Source: Streptomyces canus (GTDB taxonomy: Bacteria > Actinomycetota > Actinomycetes > Streptomycetales > Streptomycetaceae). Taken from it: DNA of 64,000 bases. Shown in pieces: positions 15,582 through 25,745 of the stretch. A model generated the notes under the pieces. That model was not told the DNA's origin. It saw only the letters and a program-made list of their open reading frames with translations, and made no database searches. The stretch is taken from positions 9,424,001 through 9,488,000 of the forward strand of contig NZ_CP107989.1 in assembly GCF_041435015.1 (NCBI RefSeq), written 5' to 3'. Made by a program: the position numbers and the translations under genes. How positions within the stretch are numbered: the first letter of the stretch is position 1; each line of letters begins with the position of its first letter.

Positions 15582-16259
15582 TCAGTGCTGCTGCGCCTTC
15601 TGCGGGGTCACCTCGCTCGGCCGTACCACGACGTATCCCGAGCCCTGCAGCACCAGCTGCACCGCCTCCCCGGAACCGCCGCGCAGCATCGACCCGATGG
15701 ACTGCGAACGGTGCAGCGAGGTCGCGAGGCCCGCCGTCCACCCGACGACGGCGTCCGTGTCGACGTACACCGGGAACTCCGGCGAGACCGGGATCACCAG
15801 CGGGTTGCCCTCGCAGACGAGCCCGAGCCTGCCGTGACCCGTGAAGACGCTGTTGAACAGTCCGCCACCGGCTATGCCCGCGCCCTTCACGGTCGATATC
15901 CGGTACGCCAACGAGGCGTCGAAGCACAGGACGTTGCGACCGTTGACCGTGAACTCGTCACCCTGTTCCACGTCGACGATGAAACAGTTCTGCGCCTCGT
16001 GCGCGAACCAGGCCTCGCCCTGCCCGCGCACGGTCATCAACGGCAGGCCCTCGCCGGTGACGGCCCGCTTGAGCATGCCCCCGACGCCCTGGCCCTTGCG
16101 CTCGAACTGGAGATTGCCGCGGTAGGCGACCATCGCCCCCTGGCGGGCGAGCATCTCGCCGTGCACCGCGTACCTGATGCACTTGGAGTTCTCGACCGTC
16201 ATACCCGGCGCCGTGGCCGGCTGCACCATGTGCTCACTGGAAAAGAGGTCACCCTTCAT
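15582..16259 (-). CDS. AIM24 family protein
   Basis: A 225-residue AIM24/TerD-associated beta-sandwich protein. Family features seen are the Ser-Lys-Cys-Ile-Arg-Tyr start of the first sheet, repeated Gly-rich turns (GEGLPLMTVRGQGEAWFAHEA) and the end motif LVLQGSGYVVVRPSE. Bacterial members commonly sit with TerD-like genes, as here, where the next gene upstream on the same strand begins with a TerD domain. Biochemical function unknown; cytoplasmic. The start is at MKGDLF; an upstream ATG adds 12 residues without better support. Confidence 0.85.
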   Translation of the reverse strand: MKGDLFSSEHMVQPATAPGMTVENSKCIRYAVHGEMLARQGAMVAYRGNLQFERKGQGVGGMLKRAVTGEGLPLMTVRGQGEAWFAHEAQNCFIVDVEQGDEFTVNGRNVLCFDASLAYRISTVKGAGIAGGGLFNSVFTGHGRLGLVCEGNPLVIPVSPEFPVYVDTDAVVGWTAGLATSLHRSQSIGSMLRGGSGEAVQLVLQGSGYVVVRPSEVTPQKAQQH

Positions 16260-16328
16260 GGGGGCATCCTGGCCCGGAGGGATCCCCTCCGCCAAGATCG
16301 CGGCCCAACTCTCGTCCGCTAGGCCCGC

Positions 16329-17747
16329 TCAGGCGCCGAACAACTGGGTCCAGTACGTGCCCGCCGGGCCGCCGCCCGCGAAGCCGATCCCGATGTGGGT
16401 GAAGCCGGGCTTGAGGATGTTGGCGCGGTGACCGGGGCTGTTCATCCAGCCCTCGACGACCTCGGCGGCCGAGCGCTGGCCGCACGCGATGTTCTCCCCG
16501 ATGGAGCGACGGGTCGAGCCCGCGGCGGCGGCCCGGTCCCAGGGCTGGGTGCCCTCGGGGGAGGTGTGGGAGTAGAAGGCGCGGACCGCCATGTCGGTGC
16601 TGTACGCCTGCGCGGCACGGGCCAGAAGGGGATCGACGCCGAGCGGCGGCAGACCGGCCCGGGCGCGCTCGCGGTTGGTGAGGCCGACGACCTCGTCGGC
16701 GGTCCGCGTCAGGTCGGCGGGCGTGAGCGGCCTGGTCCACAGCGCCGTCCAGTACACGTCGCCGGAGCGGCCGTTGGTCGCGTGTGCCAGACCGACGTGG
16801 CGGAAGGCCGGATCGTGCAGGGTCCGCCGGGGCTGCTCGGTGCGCAGGCAGTACTCCACGAACTCGGACGGGTCGCGGGGGCCGGAGACGAGGTGCTCGC
16901 CGACGGTGAGATACGCGTATCCGGTGGCGGTGAGCCGCTGGAAGACCGAGACGCCGTCCGGGCCCTCCACGCCGAGGCGGTCCGCGGAGGCCATCGCGGA
17001 GGCGTGGCCACGGGCGGCGTCGGTGAGACGGGGGTCGAGCGTGACCGGGGGTGAACCGGCCGTGGAGCGCGCCGAGTTGACCAGGGTGAGGAAGGCGGCC
17101 AGATCAGGGGAGGCGGAGGGTGCGGGGGAGCGGAGCAGGGGCGCGGGGCGGGTCGGAGGCGGCGGGTGGGCCGGGGACGTCCCCGAGGGCGTCCGGAGGG
17201 CGGGAGCGGCGGCACCACGTGTCCCCGACACCGTCAAGGGCCCGGAGGGCACCGCGGTCGTCGGCGTGTCGTCCATGACATCCACCCCGAAGTCCCGCGC
17301 CAGCCCCGCGAGCCCGTCCGCGTACCCCTGCCCCAGCGCCCGCAGCTTCCAGCTGTCACCGCGCCGGTAGATCTCTGCGAGCAGCAGGAGGGTCTCCTGC
17401 CGTGGCCGCGTCGGCGCGAACCGGGCGAGCGGGCGGCCGCCCGCACCGGTGACCTGAAGGACCGGGGCGGGCAGCCGGCCCAGGGGGGTGCCGGGGTCGG
17501 CCGGGCTGATGACCACCGTCACCCTGGAGGCGCCCGCACGCAGGCCACGGGGATCGATGGTCAGGGTGTCGCCGGAGAGTCGGGCGCCGGGGGCCGAGGG
17601 CTGGTTGTAGAACACGAAGTCGGCGTCGCCCCCGACCTTGCCGTCGTCGTCCGTGACGAGGGCGGACACATCGAAGGGGCCGGGAACCCGCACGGTGACG
17701 GCCCCGTCGGGGAGGGGCAGATTGCCCCCGGGGACCAACTCGCTCAT
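16329..17747 (-). CDS. TerD - CAP - CAP fusion protein
   Basis: A 472-residue modular protein. Residues 1-165 are a TerD domain (calcium-binding tellurite/stress fold; FDVSALVTDDDGKV, DFVFYNQPSAPG, RQETLLLLAEIYRRGDSWKLRALGQGYADGLAGLARDFGV). A Pro-rich linker covers 166-212, then two CAP/SCP domains follow at 216-340 and 352-472. The second has the expected His394, Glu418 and SPGHRANIL with His440; the first keeps the fold but lost the SPGHRxN segment. No signal peptide is visible, although CAP domains are normally secreted. The start is at MSELVPGG after GGCAGG. Confidence 0.85.
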   Translation of the reverse strand: MSELVPGGNLPLPDGAVTVRVPGPFDVSALVTDDDGKVGGDADFVFYNQPSAPGARLSGDTLTIDPRGLRAGASRVTVVISPADPGTPLGRLPAPVLQVTGAGGRPLARFAPTRPRQETLLLLAEIYRRGDSWKLRALGQGYADGLAGLARDFGVDVMDDTPTTAVPSGPLTVSGTRGAAAPALRTPSGTSPAHPPPPTRPAPLLRSPAPSASPDLAAFLTLVNSARSTAGSPPVTLDPRLTDAARGHASAMASADRLGVEGPDGVSVFQRLTATGYAYLTVGEHLVSGPRDPSEFVEYCLRTEQPRRTLHDPAFRHVGLAHATNGRSGDVYWTALWTRPLTPADLTRTADEVVGLTNRERARAGLPPLGVDPLLARAAQAYSTDMAVRAFYSHTSPEGTQPWDRAAAAGSTRRSIGENIACGQRSAAEVVEGWMNSPGHRANILKPGFTHIGIGFAGGGPAGTYWTQLFGA

Positions 17748-17813
17748 CCTGCCGCCCTGGTGTCGTCGCTCGCCGGGAAAACGCACACCAGGGCGCAGGG
17801 GTTCCCGGCGTGC

Positions 17814-19118
<1,305 letters not shown>

Positions 19119-19140
19119 TCAGGAACGCACAGCCAATCCT

Positions 19141-19179
19141 GCTTCTTTTATTGACGAAGGAAAAGAAGCCCTCTAAGTT
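19141..19179 (+). promoter_or_regulatory. Promoter and operator of the ROK-glycosidase locus
   Basis: TTGACG (19151-19156) and TAAGTT (19174-19179) are 17 bp apart. A perfect 9-bp inverted repeat, GCTTCTTTT (19141-19149) and AAAAGAAGC (19161-19169), embraces the -35. The -10 ends seven bases before the regulator's ATG, so transcription should start at or next to the start codon and the mRNA would be leaderless. Binding of the ROK protein itself is the likely control. Confidence 0.65.
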
Positions 19180-19186
19180 CCCGGCC

Positions 19187-20365
19187 ATGCGCTCCACCCC
19201 TCGCGCCGAGACGTTTCCCGCCCATACACCCGCCGCCTCGCAGGTGTTCACCACCGTGCTGTCCCAGGGCCCCCTGCCCCGCCTGGAGGTGGCCCGGCGG
19301 GTCGGTCTGTCGCCGGCCGCCGTCACCAAGGCGGTCCGGCCGCTCATCGAGGCCGGATACCTGGTGGAGGGCGCGGACGAGGAGGCCCGTCCGGCGCTGG
19401 GGCGGCCCGCGAACCTCGTACGGGTCGACGGCGGGCGGGCGCTGTTCATCGGCGTCAAGGTCACCGGCGACGAGATCATCGGGGTCCTCACCGACCTGTG
19501 CTGCCGTATCCGCGTCGCCCGGCATCTGCCGCTGCCCGACCGCGAGCCCAGGACGGTGCTCGCGAGCATCACGGACCTCGTCCAGCGCCTCCTCGCCGAG
19601 GCGGACGGCTCCACGGCCCCGGTCCTGGGTCTCGGCATCGCGGTCTCCGGTGACGTCGACCGCGGCGAGGGCACCGTCCGCTACTCGCCCTTCCTGGAGT
19701 GGCGCGACGTCCCGCTCGCCGAACTCGCCGCCATGACCACGGGGTTGCCGGTCACCGTCGACAACGACGTACGCGCCCTGACGGTCGCCGAGCAGTGGTT
19801 CGGCGCCGGAGTGGGCCTGTCCGACTTCGCCTTGGTCACCGTGGGTGCCGGCATCGGCTGCGGCCTGGTGGTGCACGGCCGTGTGGTCGCCGGGGCGCAC
19901 GGAGTGGCCGGGGAGATCGGCCATGTGACCGTCGACCCGGCCGGCCCGCTCTGCCACTGCGGCAACCGCGGCTGCGTCGAGGCGATCGCCGGGGAAGCCG
20001 CGATCGTCCGCCAGGTCCGCGAGGCCGCCGGTGCCGAACTCCCCGACGCCGCCGCAGCCTTGCACCTGGCCCGCGAAGGTGTCTCCGCAGCTCGGGACGT
20101 GTACGCGCGCGCGGGCGAGGCGATCGGCCGGGGCATCGCCACCGTCGCCAACCTCCTCGGCCCCGAACGCGTGATCATCTCCGGCGAGGGACTCGCCGCC
20201 TACGACCTGTTCGCCGAGCAGATCCGCGACGCCTTCGTCGCGGCCGCCTTCGGCTCCGCCGCCCAGTGCGACGTCCGCACCCACCCGCTGCCCTTCGACG
20301 AGTGGGCCCGCGGAGCCGCCGCCACCGCCATCCAGTCCTTCATCACCCCGGACCCGAGCCGATAA
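19187..20365 (+). CDS. ROK-family transcriptional regulator of a glycan locus
   Basis: A 392-residue NagC/XylR-type protein. An N-terminal winged helix-turn-helix (about residues 18-70, with RLEVARRVGLSPAAVTKAVRPLIEAGYL) is followed by a sugar-kinase-like ROK domain with VTVDNDVRALTVAEQWFG, the Gly-rich GAGIGCGLVVHG and the zinc-binding CHCGNRGCVEA. Such proteins bind a sugar and release DNA. It is the first gene of a co-oriented set with GH27, GH95 and SGNH enzymes and probably represses them. The ATG sits at the predicted transcription start, so no ribosome site is needed. Confidence 0.88.
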   Translation: MRSTPRAETFPAHTPAASQVFTTVLSQGPLPRLEVARRVGLSPAAVTKAVRPLIEAGYLVEGADEEARPALGRPANLVRVDGGRALFIGVKVTGDEIIGVLTDLCCRIRVARHLPLPDREPRTVLASITDLVQRLLAEADGSTAPVLGLGIAVSGDVDRGEGTVRYSPFLEWRDVPLAELAAMTTGLPVTVDNDVRALTVAEQWFGAGVGLSDFALVTVGAGIGCGLVVHGRVVAGAHGVAGEIGHVTVDPAGPLCHCGNRGCVEAIAGEAAIVRQVREAAGAELPDAAAALHLAREGVSAARDVYARAGEAIGRGIATVANLLGPERVIISGEGLAAYDLFAEQIRDAFVAAAFGSAAQCDVRTHPLPFDEWARGAAATAIQSFITPDPSR

Positions 20366-20394
20366 GAACCCGCACCCCATTGGAGGTACGACCC

Positions 20395-22173
20395 ATGCGG
20401 TCATCCTCGTACTTCGCCCTGCCCGCCAGAGCGCTGCTGGTGCTCGCCCTCACGGCGGTCGCCGTCCCCACGGCCCACGCCGCCGACACCCCCGCGGCGT
20501 CCCTCGCCGCCAAGCCCTACATGGGCTGGTCCAGTTGGAGCATGCAGTCGTCCAAGTACCCCGGCCTCAACCCGGACGGCGACTACAGCTACCTCACCGA
20601 GGCCAACGTCCTGAAGCAGACCGACGCCATGGCCGCCAAGCTGAAGAAGTACGGCTACGAGTACGTCAACATCGACGCCGGCTGGTGGATGGACAAGGCC
20701 TGGAAGTCCGGGTTCGACCAGTACGGCCGCCAGAAGCCCGACCCGGTCCGCTTCCCCCACGGCATGAAGGCCGTCGCCGACCGGATCCACGCCAAGGGCC
20801 TCAAGGCCGGCATCTATCTCCCGGCCGGCCTGGAGAAGGGGGCGTACGGCGACGGGAGGACACCGATCCGGAACGCCGACGGCTGCACCACCGCCGACAT
20901 CGTGTACGACGACCTGCGTACCACCAACGGCTGGGACAGCGCGTACAAGCTCGACTTCGCCAAGCCGTGCGCCGGCAAGTACATCGACTCCCAGGCCCAG
21001 TTGATCGCCGGCTGGGGCTACGACTTCCTCAAGCTCGACGGGGTCGGCCCCGGCTCCGGGAAGAGCGGCGACCAGTACGACAACGTTGCCGACGTGGCCG
21101 CCTGGAACAGGGCGATAGCAGGCACCGGCCGCACCGTCCACCTCGAACTCTCCTGGTCTCTCGACATCGGCCACGCCACCGACTGGAAGAAGTACTCGCA
21201 GGGCTGGCGCATCGACACCGACGTCGAGTGCTACTGCAACACCCTCGTCAGCTGGGAGAACTCGGTCGACGACCGCTGGGACGACACCCCCGCCTGGACC
21301 CGGCACGCCGGACCCGGCGGCTGGAACGACCTTGACTCCCTCGATGTCGGCAACGGGCAGATGGACGGCCTGACCAAGGCGGAACGGCAGAGCTACGCCA
21401 CCTTGTGGGCCATCGCCAAGTCCCCCCTCTACACCGGCGACGACCTCACCCGCCTGGACTCCTACGGCCTGTCCCTGCTGACCAACCGCGAGGTCATCGG
21501 CCTCAACCAGGGTCCCAACCCGCCCGCGCACCCGGTCACCCCGTCCGACCCGCAGCAGGTCTGGGCCGCCAAGAACCCCGACGGCACCTACACCGTCGCC
21601 CTGTTCAACCTCGCCGACGCCCCCGCCGCCGTCACCGCCGACTGGACCACCCTCGGCTTCACCGGCAAGGCGTCCGTCCGCGACCTGTGGAACCACGAGA
21701 ACCTCGGCACCTACAAGAACAAGGTGGCCCAGGCCCTGCCCGCCCACGGCTCGCGTCTGTTCACGGTCACCCCGCACGGCACCGGACTCGCCTTCACGGG
21801 ATACGAGGCCGAGTCCTCCGCGAACACTCTCGGCGGCAACGCCTCCGTCGCCGACTGCTCCGCCTGCTCCGACGGAAAGAAGGTCGGCAACTTGTACCTC
21901 GGCGGGACCCTGACCTTCCGCGACGTCGTCGTCGCCAAGGCCGGCACCTACCAGATCAAGGTCTCCTACATCAGCGGTGACGCCCGCTCGGTGGACGTCT
22001 CGGCGAACGGCGGCGGCGCCACCCGCCACAAGCTCCCCGCCACCGGCGACTGGGGGACCGTGTCGAGCGTGTACGTGCCCGTGACGCTCAAGGCCGGCGC
22101 CAACACGATCACCTTCGACAGCGGCACCGGCTACGCACCGGACGTCGACCGGATCGACGTACCGAAGTCCTGA
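20395..22173 (+). CDS. Secreted GH27 alpha-galactosidase-type glycosidase with C-terminal CBM
   Basis: A 592-residue exported glycoside hydrolase. Signal peptide 1-29 (cleavage after AHA). The GH27 barrel (40-395) starts with PYMGWSSWS and has VNIDAGWW, the nucleophile Asp215 in FLKLDGVG and the likely acid/base Asp274 or Asp276 in WRIDTDVE. A beta-sandwich follows, then a CBM35-like module from about 466. Alpha-galactosidase, alpha-N-acetylgalactosaminidase and beta-L-arabinopyranosidase all occur in GH27; the KLDG variant of the usual KYDNC leaves this open. TGGAGGT precedes the ATG by seven bases. Confidence 0.85.
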   Translation: MRSSSYFALPARALLVLALTAVAVPTAHAADTPAASLAAKPYMGWSSWSMQSSKYPGLNPDGDYSYLTEANVLKQTDAMAAKLKKYGYEYVNIDAGWWMDKAWKSGFDQYGRQKPDPVRFPHGMKAVADRIHAKGLKAGIYLPAGLEKGAYGDGRTPIRNADGCTTADIVYDDLRTTNGWDSAYKLDFAKPCAGKYIDSQAQLIAGWGYDFLKLDGVGPGSGKSGDQYDNVADVAAWNRAIAGTGRTVHLELSWSLDIGHATDWKKYSQGWRIDTDVECYCNTLVSWENSVDDRWDDTPAWTRHAGPGGWNDLDSLDVGNGQMDGLTKAERQSYATLWAIAKSPLYTGDDLTRLDSYGLSLLTNREVIGLNQGPNPPAHPVTPSDPQQVWAAKNPDGTYTVALFNLADAPAAVTADWTTLGFTGKASVRDLWNHENLGTYKNKVAQALPAHGSRLFTVTPHGTGLAFTGYEAESSANTLGGNASVADCSACSDGKKVGNLYLGGTLTFRDVVVAKAGTYQIKVSYISGDARSVDVSANGGGATRHKLPATGDWGTVSSVYVPVTLKAGANTITFDSGTGYAPDVDRIDVPKS

Positions 22174-22193
22174 TCGAGCCTCCAGGAGCCGCC

Positions 22194-24536
22194 ATGACCC
22201 CCGACCCGTCCAGACGCGGTGTCCTCGCGCTGACCGCCGCACTCGCCGCGCTGCCCACCTTCACCGCGACCGCGGCACCTCAACGACCCGCCGACGCACC
22301 CGCCCTCGACGCCGACCCGCGCCACCGACTCCGGTGGCAGGCTCCCGCCGACGAACACTCGATGATCGAACAGGGCCTGCCCGTCGGCAACGGCCGCCTC
22401 GGCGCCCTCGCGAGCAACGACCCCGGCCGCGAACTCCTTCTCGTCACCGACGCCACCCTGTGGACCGGCGGCCTCAACGACATCCTCGACGCCGACGGCC
22501 AATTCCCCTACGGCCGCCAGGACTTCGGCTCCTTCACCCTGCTGGCCCGGCTCACCGTCGACATCCCCGACCACGACCTGTCCGCCGTCTCCGGCTACCG
22601 CCGCACCCTCGACCTCGCCCAGGGCGTGAACGAGACGTCGTACGTCCGCTCCGGCGTGACCTACCGGCGCCAGATCTTCGCCAGTCATCCCGACGACGTC
22701 ATCGTCCTGCACTTCGGCCAGAGCGGAGGAGGCCGCTACACCGGCACGATCACGCTGGAGGGAACCCATGGCGAGGAGCCCGCGGTCTCCTTCGGCGCCA
22801 CCCTCCCGAACGGCCTGAGATACGGGGCCGCGATCGCGGCGTACGGCTCCGGCGGCAGCGTCACCGTCGAGGGCCCGCGCATCGGCTTCACCGGGTGCAG
22901 GGAGCTCACCGTCGTCCTGAGCGGGGGCACCGACTACGCGCCCGACGCCGCCGCGCACTTCCGTGACCCGTCCCTCGACCCGCACAAGCTCGCACGTGCC
23001 AAGGTCCGCGCCGCCGCCCGGCACTCGGCGAACACCCTGCTGCACACCCACACCGCCGACCATCACGCCCTGTTCGGGCAGTTGGACGTCTCGCTCGGCA
23101 CCTCCTCCGCCGAGCAGCGTTCCCTCGACACCTGGGAGCGCCTGCGCGCACGCGCCAGGGACGGAGTGCCCGACCCCGAACTGGAGGCCCAGTACCTGCA
23201 GTTCGGCCGCTACCTGATGATCGCGGGATCACGCGGCAGCCTCCCGCTGGGCCTCCAGGGACTCTGGCTCGACGGCAACGACCCGGACTGGATGGGCGAC
23301 TACCACACCGACATCAACATCCAGATGAACTACTGGGCGGCCGACCGGACCGGCCTGTCCCCGTGCTTCGACACGTTCACCGACTACTGCCTCGCCCAGC
23401 TCCCGTCCTGGACCGATCTCACCCGCAGGCTGTTCAACGACCCCCGCAACCGCTACCGCAACTCCACGGGGAAGAACGCCGGCTGGACGGTCGCCATCTC
23501 CACCAACCCCTTCGGCGGAGGCGGCTGGTGGTGGCATCCGGCGGGCAACGCCTGGCTGTGCAACTCCCTTTGGGAGCACTACGAGTTCACCGCCTCCCGC
23601 GCCCATCTGGAGAAGATCTACCCCCTCCTGAGAGGCGCCTGCGAGTTCTGGGAGGCGCGGCTGCTGACCACGACTCTCCCGGGCACCTCACGGGAGGTCC
23701 TGATCGCCGACAGCGACTGGTCGCCCGAGCACGGCCCGCTCGACGCCAAGGGCATCACCTACGCCCAGGAACTCGTGTGGGCGCTGTTCGGCAACTACTG
23801 CACGGCCGCGGCCGAGTTGAGGAAGGACGCGGAGTTCGCCGCCACGATCGCCGGCCTCCGCAAGCGCCTCCACCTCCCCCAGGTCAGCCCCACCACGGGC
23901 TGGCTGGAGGAGTGGATGTCCCCCGACAACCTCGGCGAGACCACCCACCGCCACCTGTCGCCGCTCGTCGGTCTCTTCCCCGGCGACCGCATCCGCCCCG
24001 ACGGCTCCACCCCGGCCGACCTCGTCGAGGGTGCCACCGCCCTGCTCACCGCACGCGGCATGGAGAGCTTCGGCTGGGCCAACGCCTGGCGCGCTCTGTG
24101 CTGGGCCCGCCTCAAGAACGCCGACAAGGCCTACCAGCTGGTGGTCAACAACCTCCGGCCCTCCGGCGGAGGCAGCAACGGCACCGCCTTCAACCTCTTC
24201 GACATCTACCAGGTGGAACAGGGCCGCGGAATCTTTCAGATCGACGCGAATCTGGGTACCCCTGCAGCGATGATCGAGATGCTGCTCTACTCCCGCCCCG
24301 GCCACCTGGAACTCCTGCCCGCCCTGCCCGACGCCTGGGCCGCCTCCGGCTCCCTCACGGGAGCAAGAGCACGCGGCGGCTTCGTCGTGGATCTACGCTG
24401 GCGGGATGGGAAACCGACCGAAGCACGGATCCGCAGCGCCGGAGGCCGCACCACGACGGTCGCGTACGCGGGAAGCGCCCGCACGGTGACACTGAAGCCG
24501 GGCGCCACGGTCACCCTGAAGGGCTTCGACCGATGA
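22194..24536 (+). CDS. Secreted GH95 alpha-L-fucosidase (or alpha-L-galactosidase)
   Basis: A 780-residue inverting glycosidase of family GH95. A Tat-like signal (Pro-Ser-Arg-Arg-Gly-Val-Leu, residues 5-11) leads an N-terminal beta domain (IEQGLPVGNGRLGALASND), then the alpha/alpha barrel. The water-activating Asn pair is in DINIQMNYWAAD and the general acid Glu in SDWSPEHGPL, as in bifidobacterial AfcA. It typically removes terminal alpha-1,2-linked L-fucose or, in some members, L-galactose. AGGAG precedes the ATG by five bases. It follows the GH27 gene after 20 bases and overlaps the esterase gene by ATGA. Confidence 0.88.
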   Translation: MTPDPSRRGVLALTAALAALPTFTATAAPQRPADAPALDADPRHRLRWQAPADEHSMIEQGLPVGNGRLGALASNDPGRELLLVTDATLWTGGLNDILDADGQFPYGRQDFGSFTLLARLTVDIPDHDLSAVSGYRRTLDLAQGVNETSYVRSGVTYRRQIFASHPDDVIVLHFGQSGGGRYTGTITLEGTHGEEPAVSFGATLPNGLRYGAAIAAYGSGGSVTVEGPRIGFTGCRELTVVLSGGTDYAPDAAAHFRDPSLDPHKLARAKVRAAARHSANTLLHTHTADHHALFGQLDVSLGTSSAEQRSLDTWERLRARARDGVPDPELEAQYLQFGRYLMIAGSRGSLPLGLQGLWLDGNDPDWMGDYHTDINIQMNYWAADRTGLSPCFDTFTDYCLAQLPSWTDLTRRLFNDPRNRYRNSTGKNAGWTVAISTNPFGGGGWWWHPAGNAWLCNSLWEHYEFTASRAHLEKIYPLLRGACEFWEARLLTTTLPGTSREVLIADSDWSPEHGPLDAKGITYAQELVWALFGNYCTAAAELRKDAEFAATIAGLRKRLHLPQVSPTTGWLEEWMSPDNLGETTHRHLSPLVGLFPGDRIRPDGSTPADLVEGATALLTARGMESFGWANAWRALCWARLKNADKAYQLVVNNLRPSGGGSNGTAFNLFDIYQVEQGRGIFQIDANLGTPAAMIEMLLYSRPGHLELLPALPDAWAASGSLTGARARGGFVVDLRWRDGKPTEARIRSAGGRTTTVAYAGSARTVTLKPGATVTLKGFDR

Positions 24537-25738
24537 GGCGCCGGACGGCCCGAGGGGCCCGGCTCCTCGCGGTCACGGTCGCGGCCGCCGCACTCCAGGC
24601 CACGCCCGCACCGGCCGCCGTCAGCCCGCCGGACGGAGTGATCACCTGGGGCACGAGCGCCTACCCCATCGGAGACTCGGCGGCCGACCGCGGCTACCGC
24701 ATGGTCGTGCACACCAGCGTCGGCGGCACCGACCCGCGCATCCGGCTCTCCAACGCGTTCGGCCACCAGCCGGTCACCTTCGACAGCGTCTACGCCGGTC
24801 TCCAGCTGAAGGACGCCGAGCTGGTGCGCGGCACCAACCGGCCGCTCACCTTCGACGGGTCCTCCTCCGTCACCGTGGAACCCGGCGCCACGGTGTACAG
24901 CGACCCCTTGTCCGGCAGGCTGGCCGCCGGGTCGAACCTGGTCGTCAGCCTCCACACCCCGGACGCGGCGGGCCCGGTCACCGGCCACTGGATGGCCCTG
25001 CAGACGTCGTACGCCACCCAGGGCGACCACACCGCCGAGGAGAGCGGCGCCCACTGGACCGAAGGAATCGGGTCGTGGTTCTACCTCGACGCGGTCTCGG
25101 TGCGCACGCCCGCGGCCACCGGTGCCGTGGTCGCACTCGGCGACTCCATCACCGACGGCTGGCACTCCACCGGCGACCACAACCGCCGTTGGCCCGACTA
25201 CCTCGCCCGCCGCCTCCAGAAGGCCCACACCACGGTCAGGGGCGTGGCCAACGAGGGGATCTCCGGCAACAAGGTGCTGGCCGACGGCGCCGGGCCGAGC
25301 GCCCTGAACCGGCTGGACCGGGACGTCCTCTCCCAGCCGGGCGTGCACACCGTGTTCCTCTTCGAGGGGGTCAACGACCTCAAGGCCCACACCGGTGTCA
25401 CCGCACCGGATCTGATCGCCGGCTACCGCGAGATCGTCGACCGGGCCCACGACGCCGGCAAGTGCGTGGTCGTCTCCACCATCGCCCCCTTCAAGGGCTG
25501 GCCGGAATGGGACCCGGCCGCCGAGGCCGTACGGCAGGAGGTCAACGACTTCATCAGGAGCCACGGCGACGAGTTCGACGCGGTCACCGACTTCGACCGC
25601 GTCCTGCGCAGCCCCTACGACCACGAACGGATACTCCCCGTCTTCGACGGCGGTGACCACATCCACCCCAACGACAAGGGCATGCAGGCGATGGCGGACT
25701 CCGTCGACCTGAACAGCCTGGACTGCGCACACCGCTGA
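24533..25738 (+). CDS. Secreted SGNH/GDSL hydrolase with N-terminal beta domain
   Basis: A 401-residue exported esterase. Signal peptide 1-29. Residues 35-190 form a beta-sandwich that often accompanies carbohydrate esterases. The SGNH core has block I GDSITDGW with Ser205, the Gly of NEGISGN, Asn281 in EGVND, and Asp375-x-x-His378 in GGDHIHPND. Translational coupling to the GH95 gene suggests removal of acetyl or acyl groups from the same glycan. Its stop is only seven bases from the end of the convergent LAL regulator gene. Confidence 0.85.
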   Translation: MRRRTARGARLLAVTVAAAALQATPAPAAVSPPDGVITWGTSAYPIGDSAADRGYRMVVHTSVGGTDPRIRLSNAFGHQPVTFDSVYAGLQLKDAELVRGTNRPLTFDGSSSVTVEPGATVYSDPLSGRLAAGSNLVVSLHTPDAAGPVTGHWMALQTSYATQGDHTAEESGAHWTEGIGSWFYLDAVSVRTPAATGAVVALGDSITDGWHSTGDHNRRWPDYLARRLQKAHTTVRGVANEGISGNKVLADGAGPSALNRLDRDVLSQPGVHTVFLFEGVNDLKAHTGVTAPDLIAGYREIVDRAHDAGKCVVVSTIAPFKGWPEWDPAAEAVRQEVNDFIRSHGDEFDAVTDFDRVLRSPYDHERILPVFDGGDHIHPNDKGMQAMADSVDLNSLDCAHR

Positions 25739-25745
25739 GGGAGCG

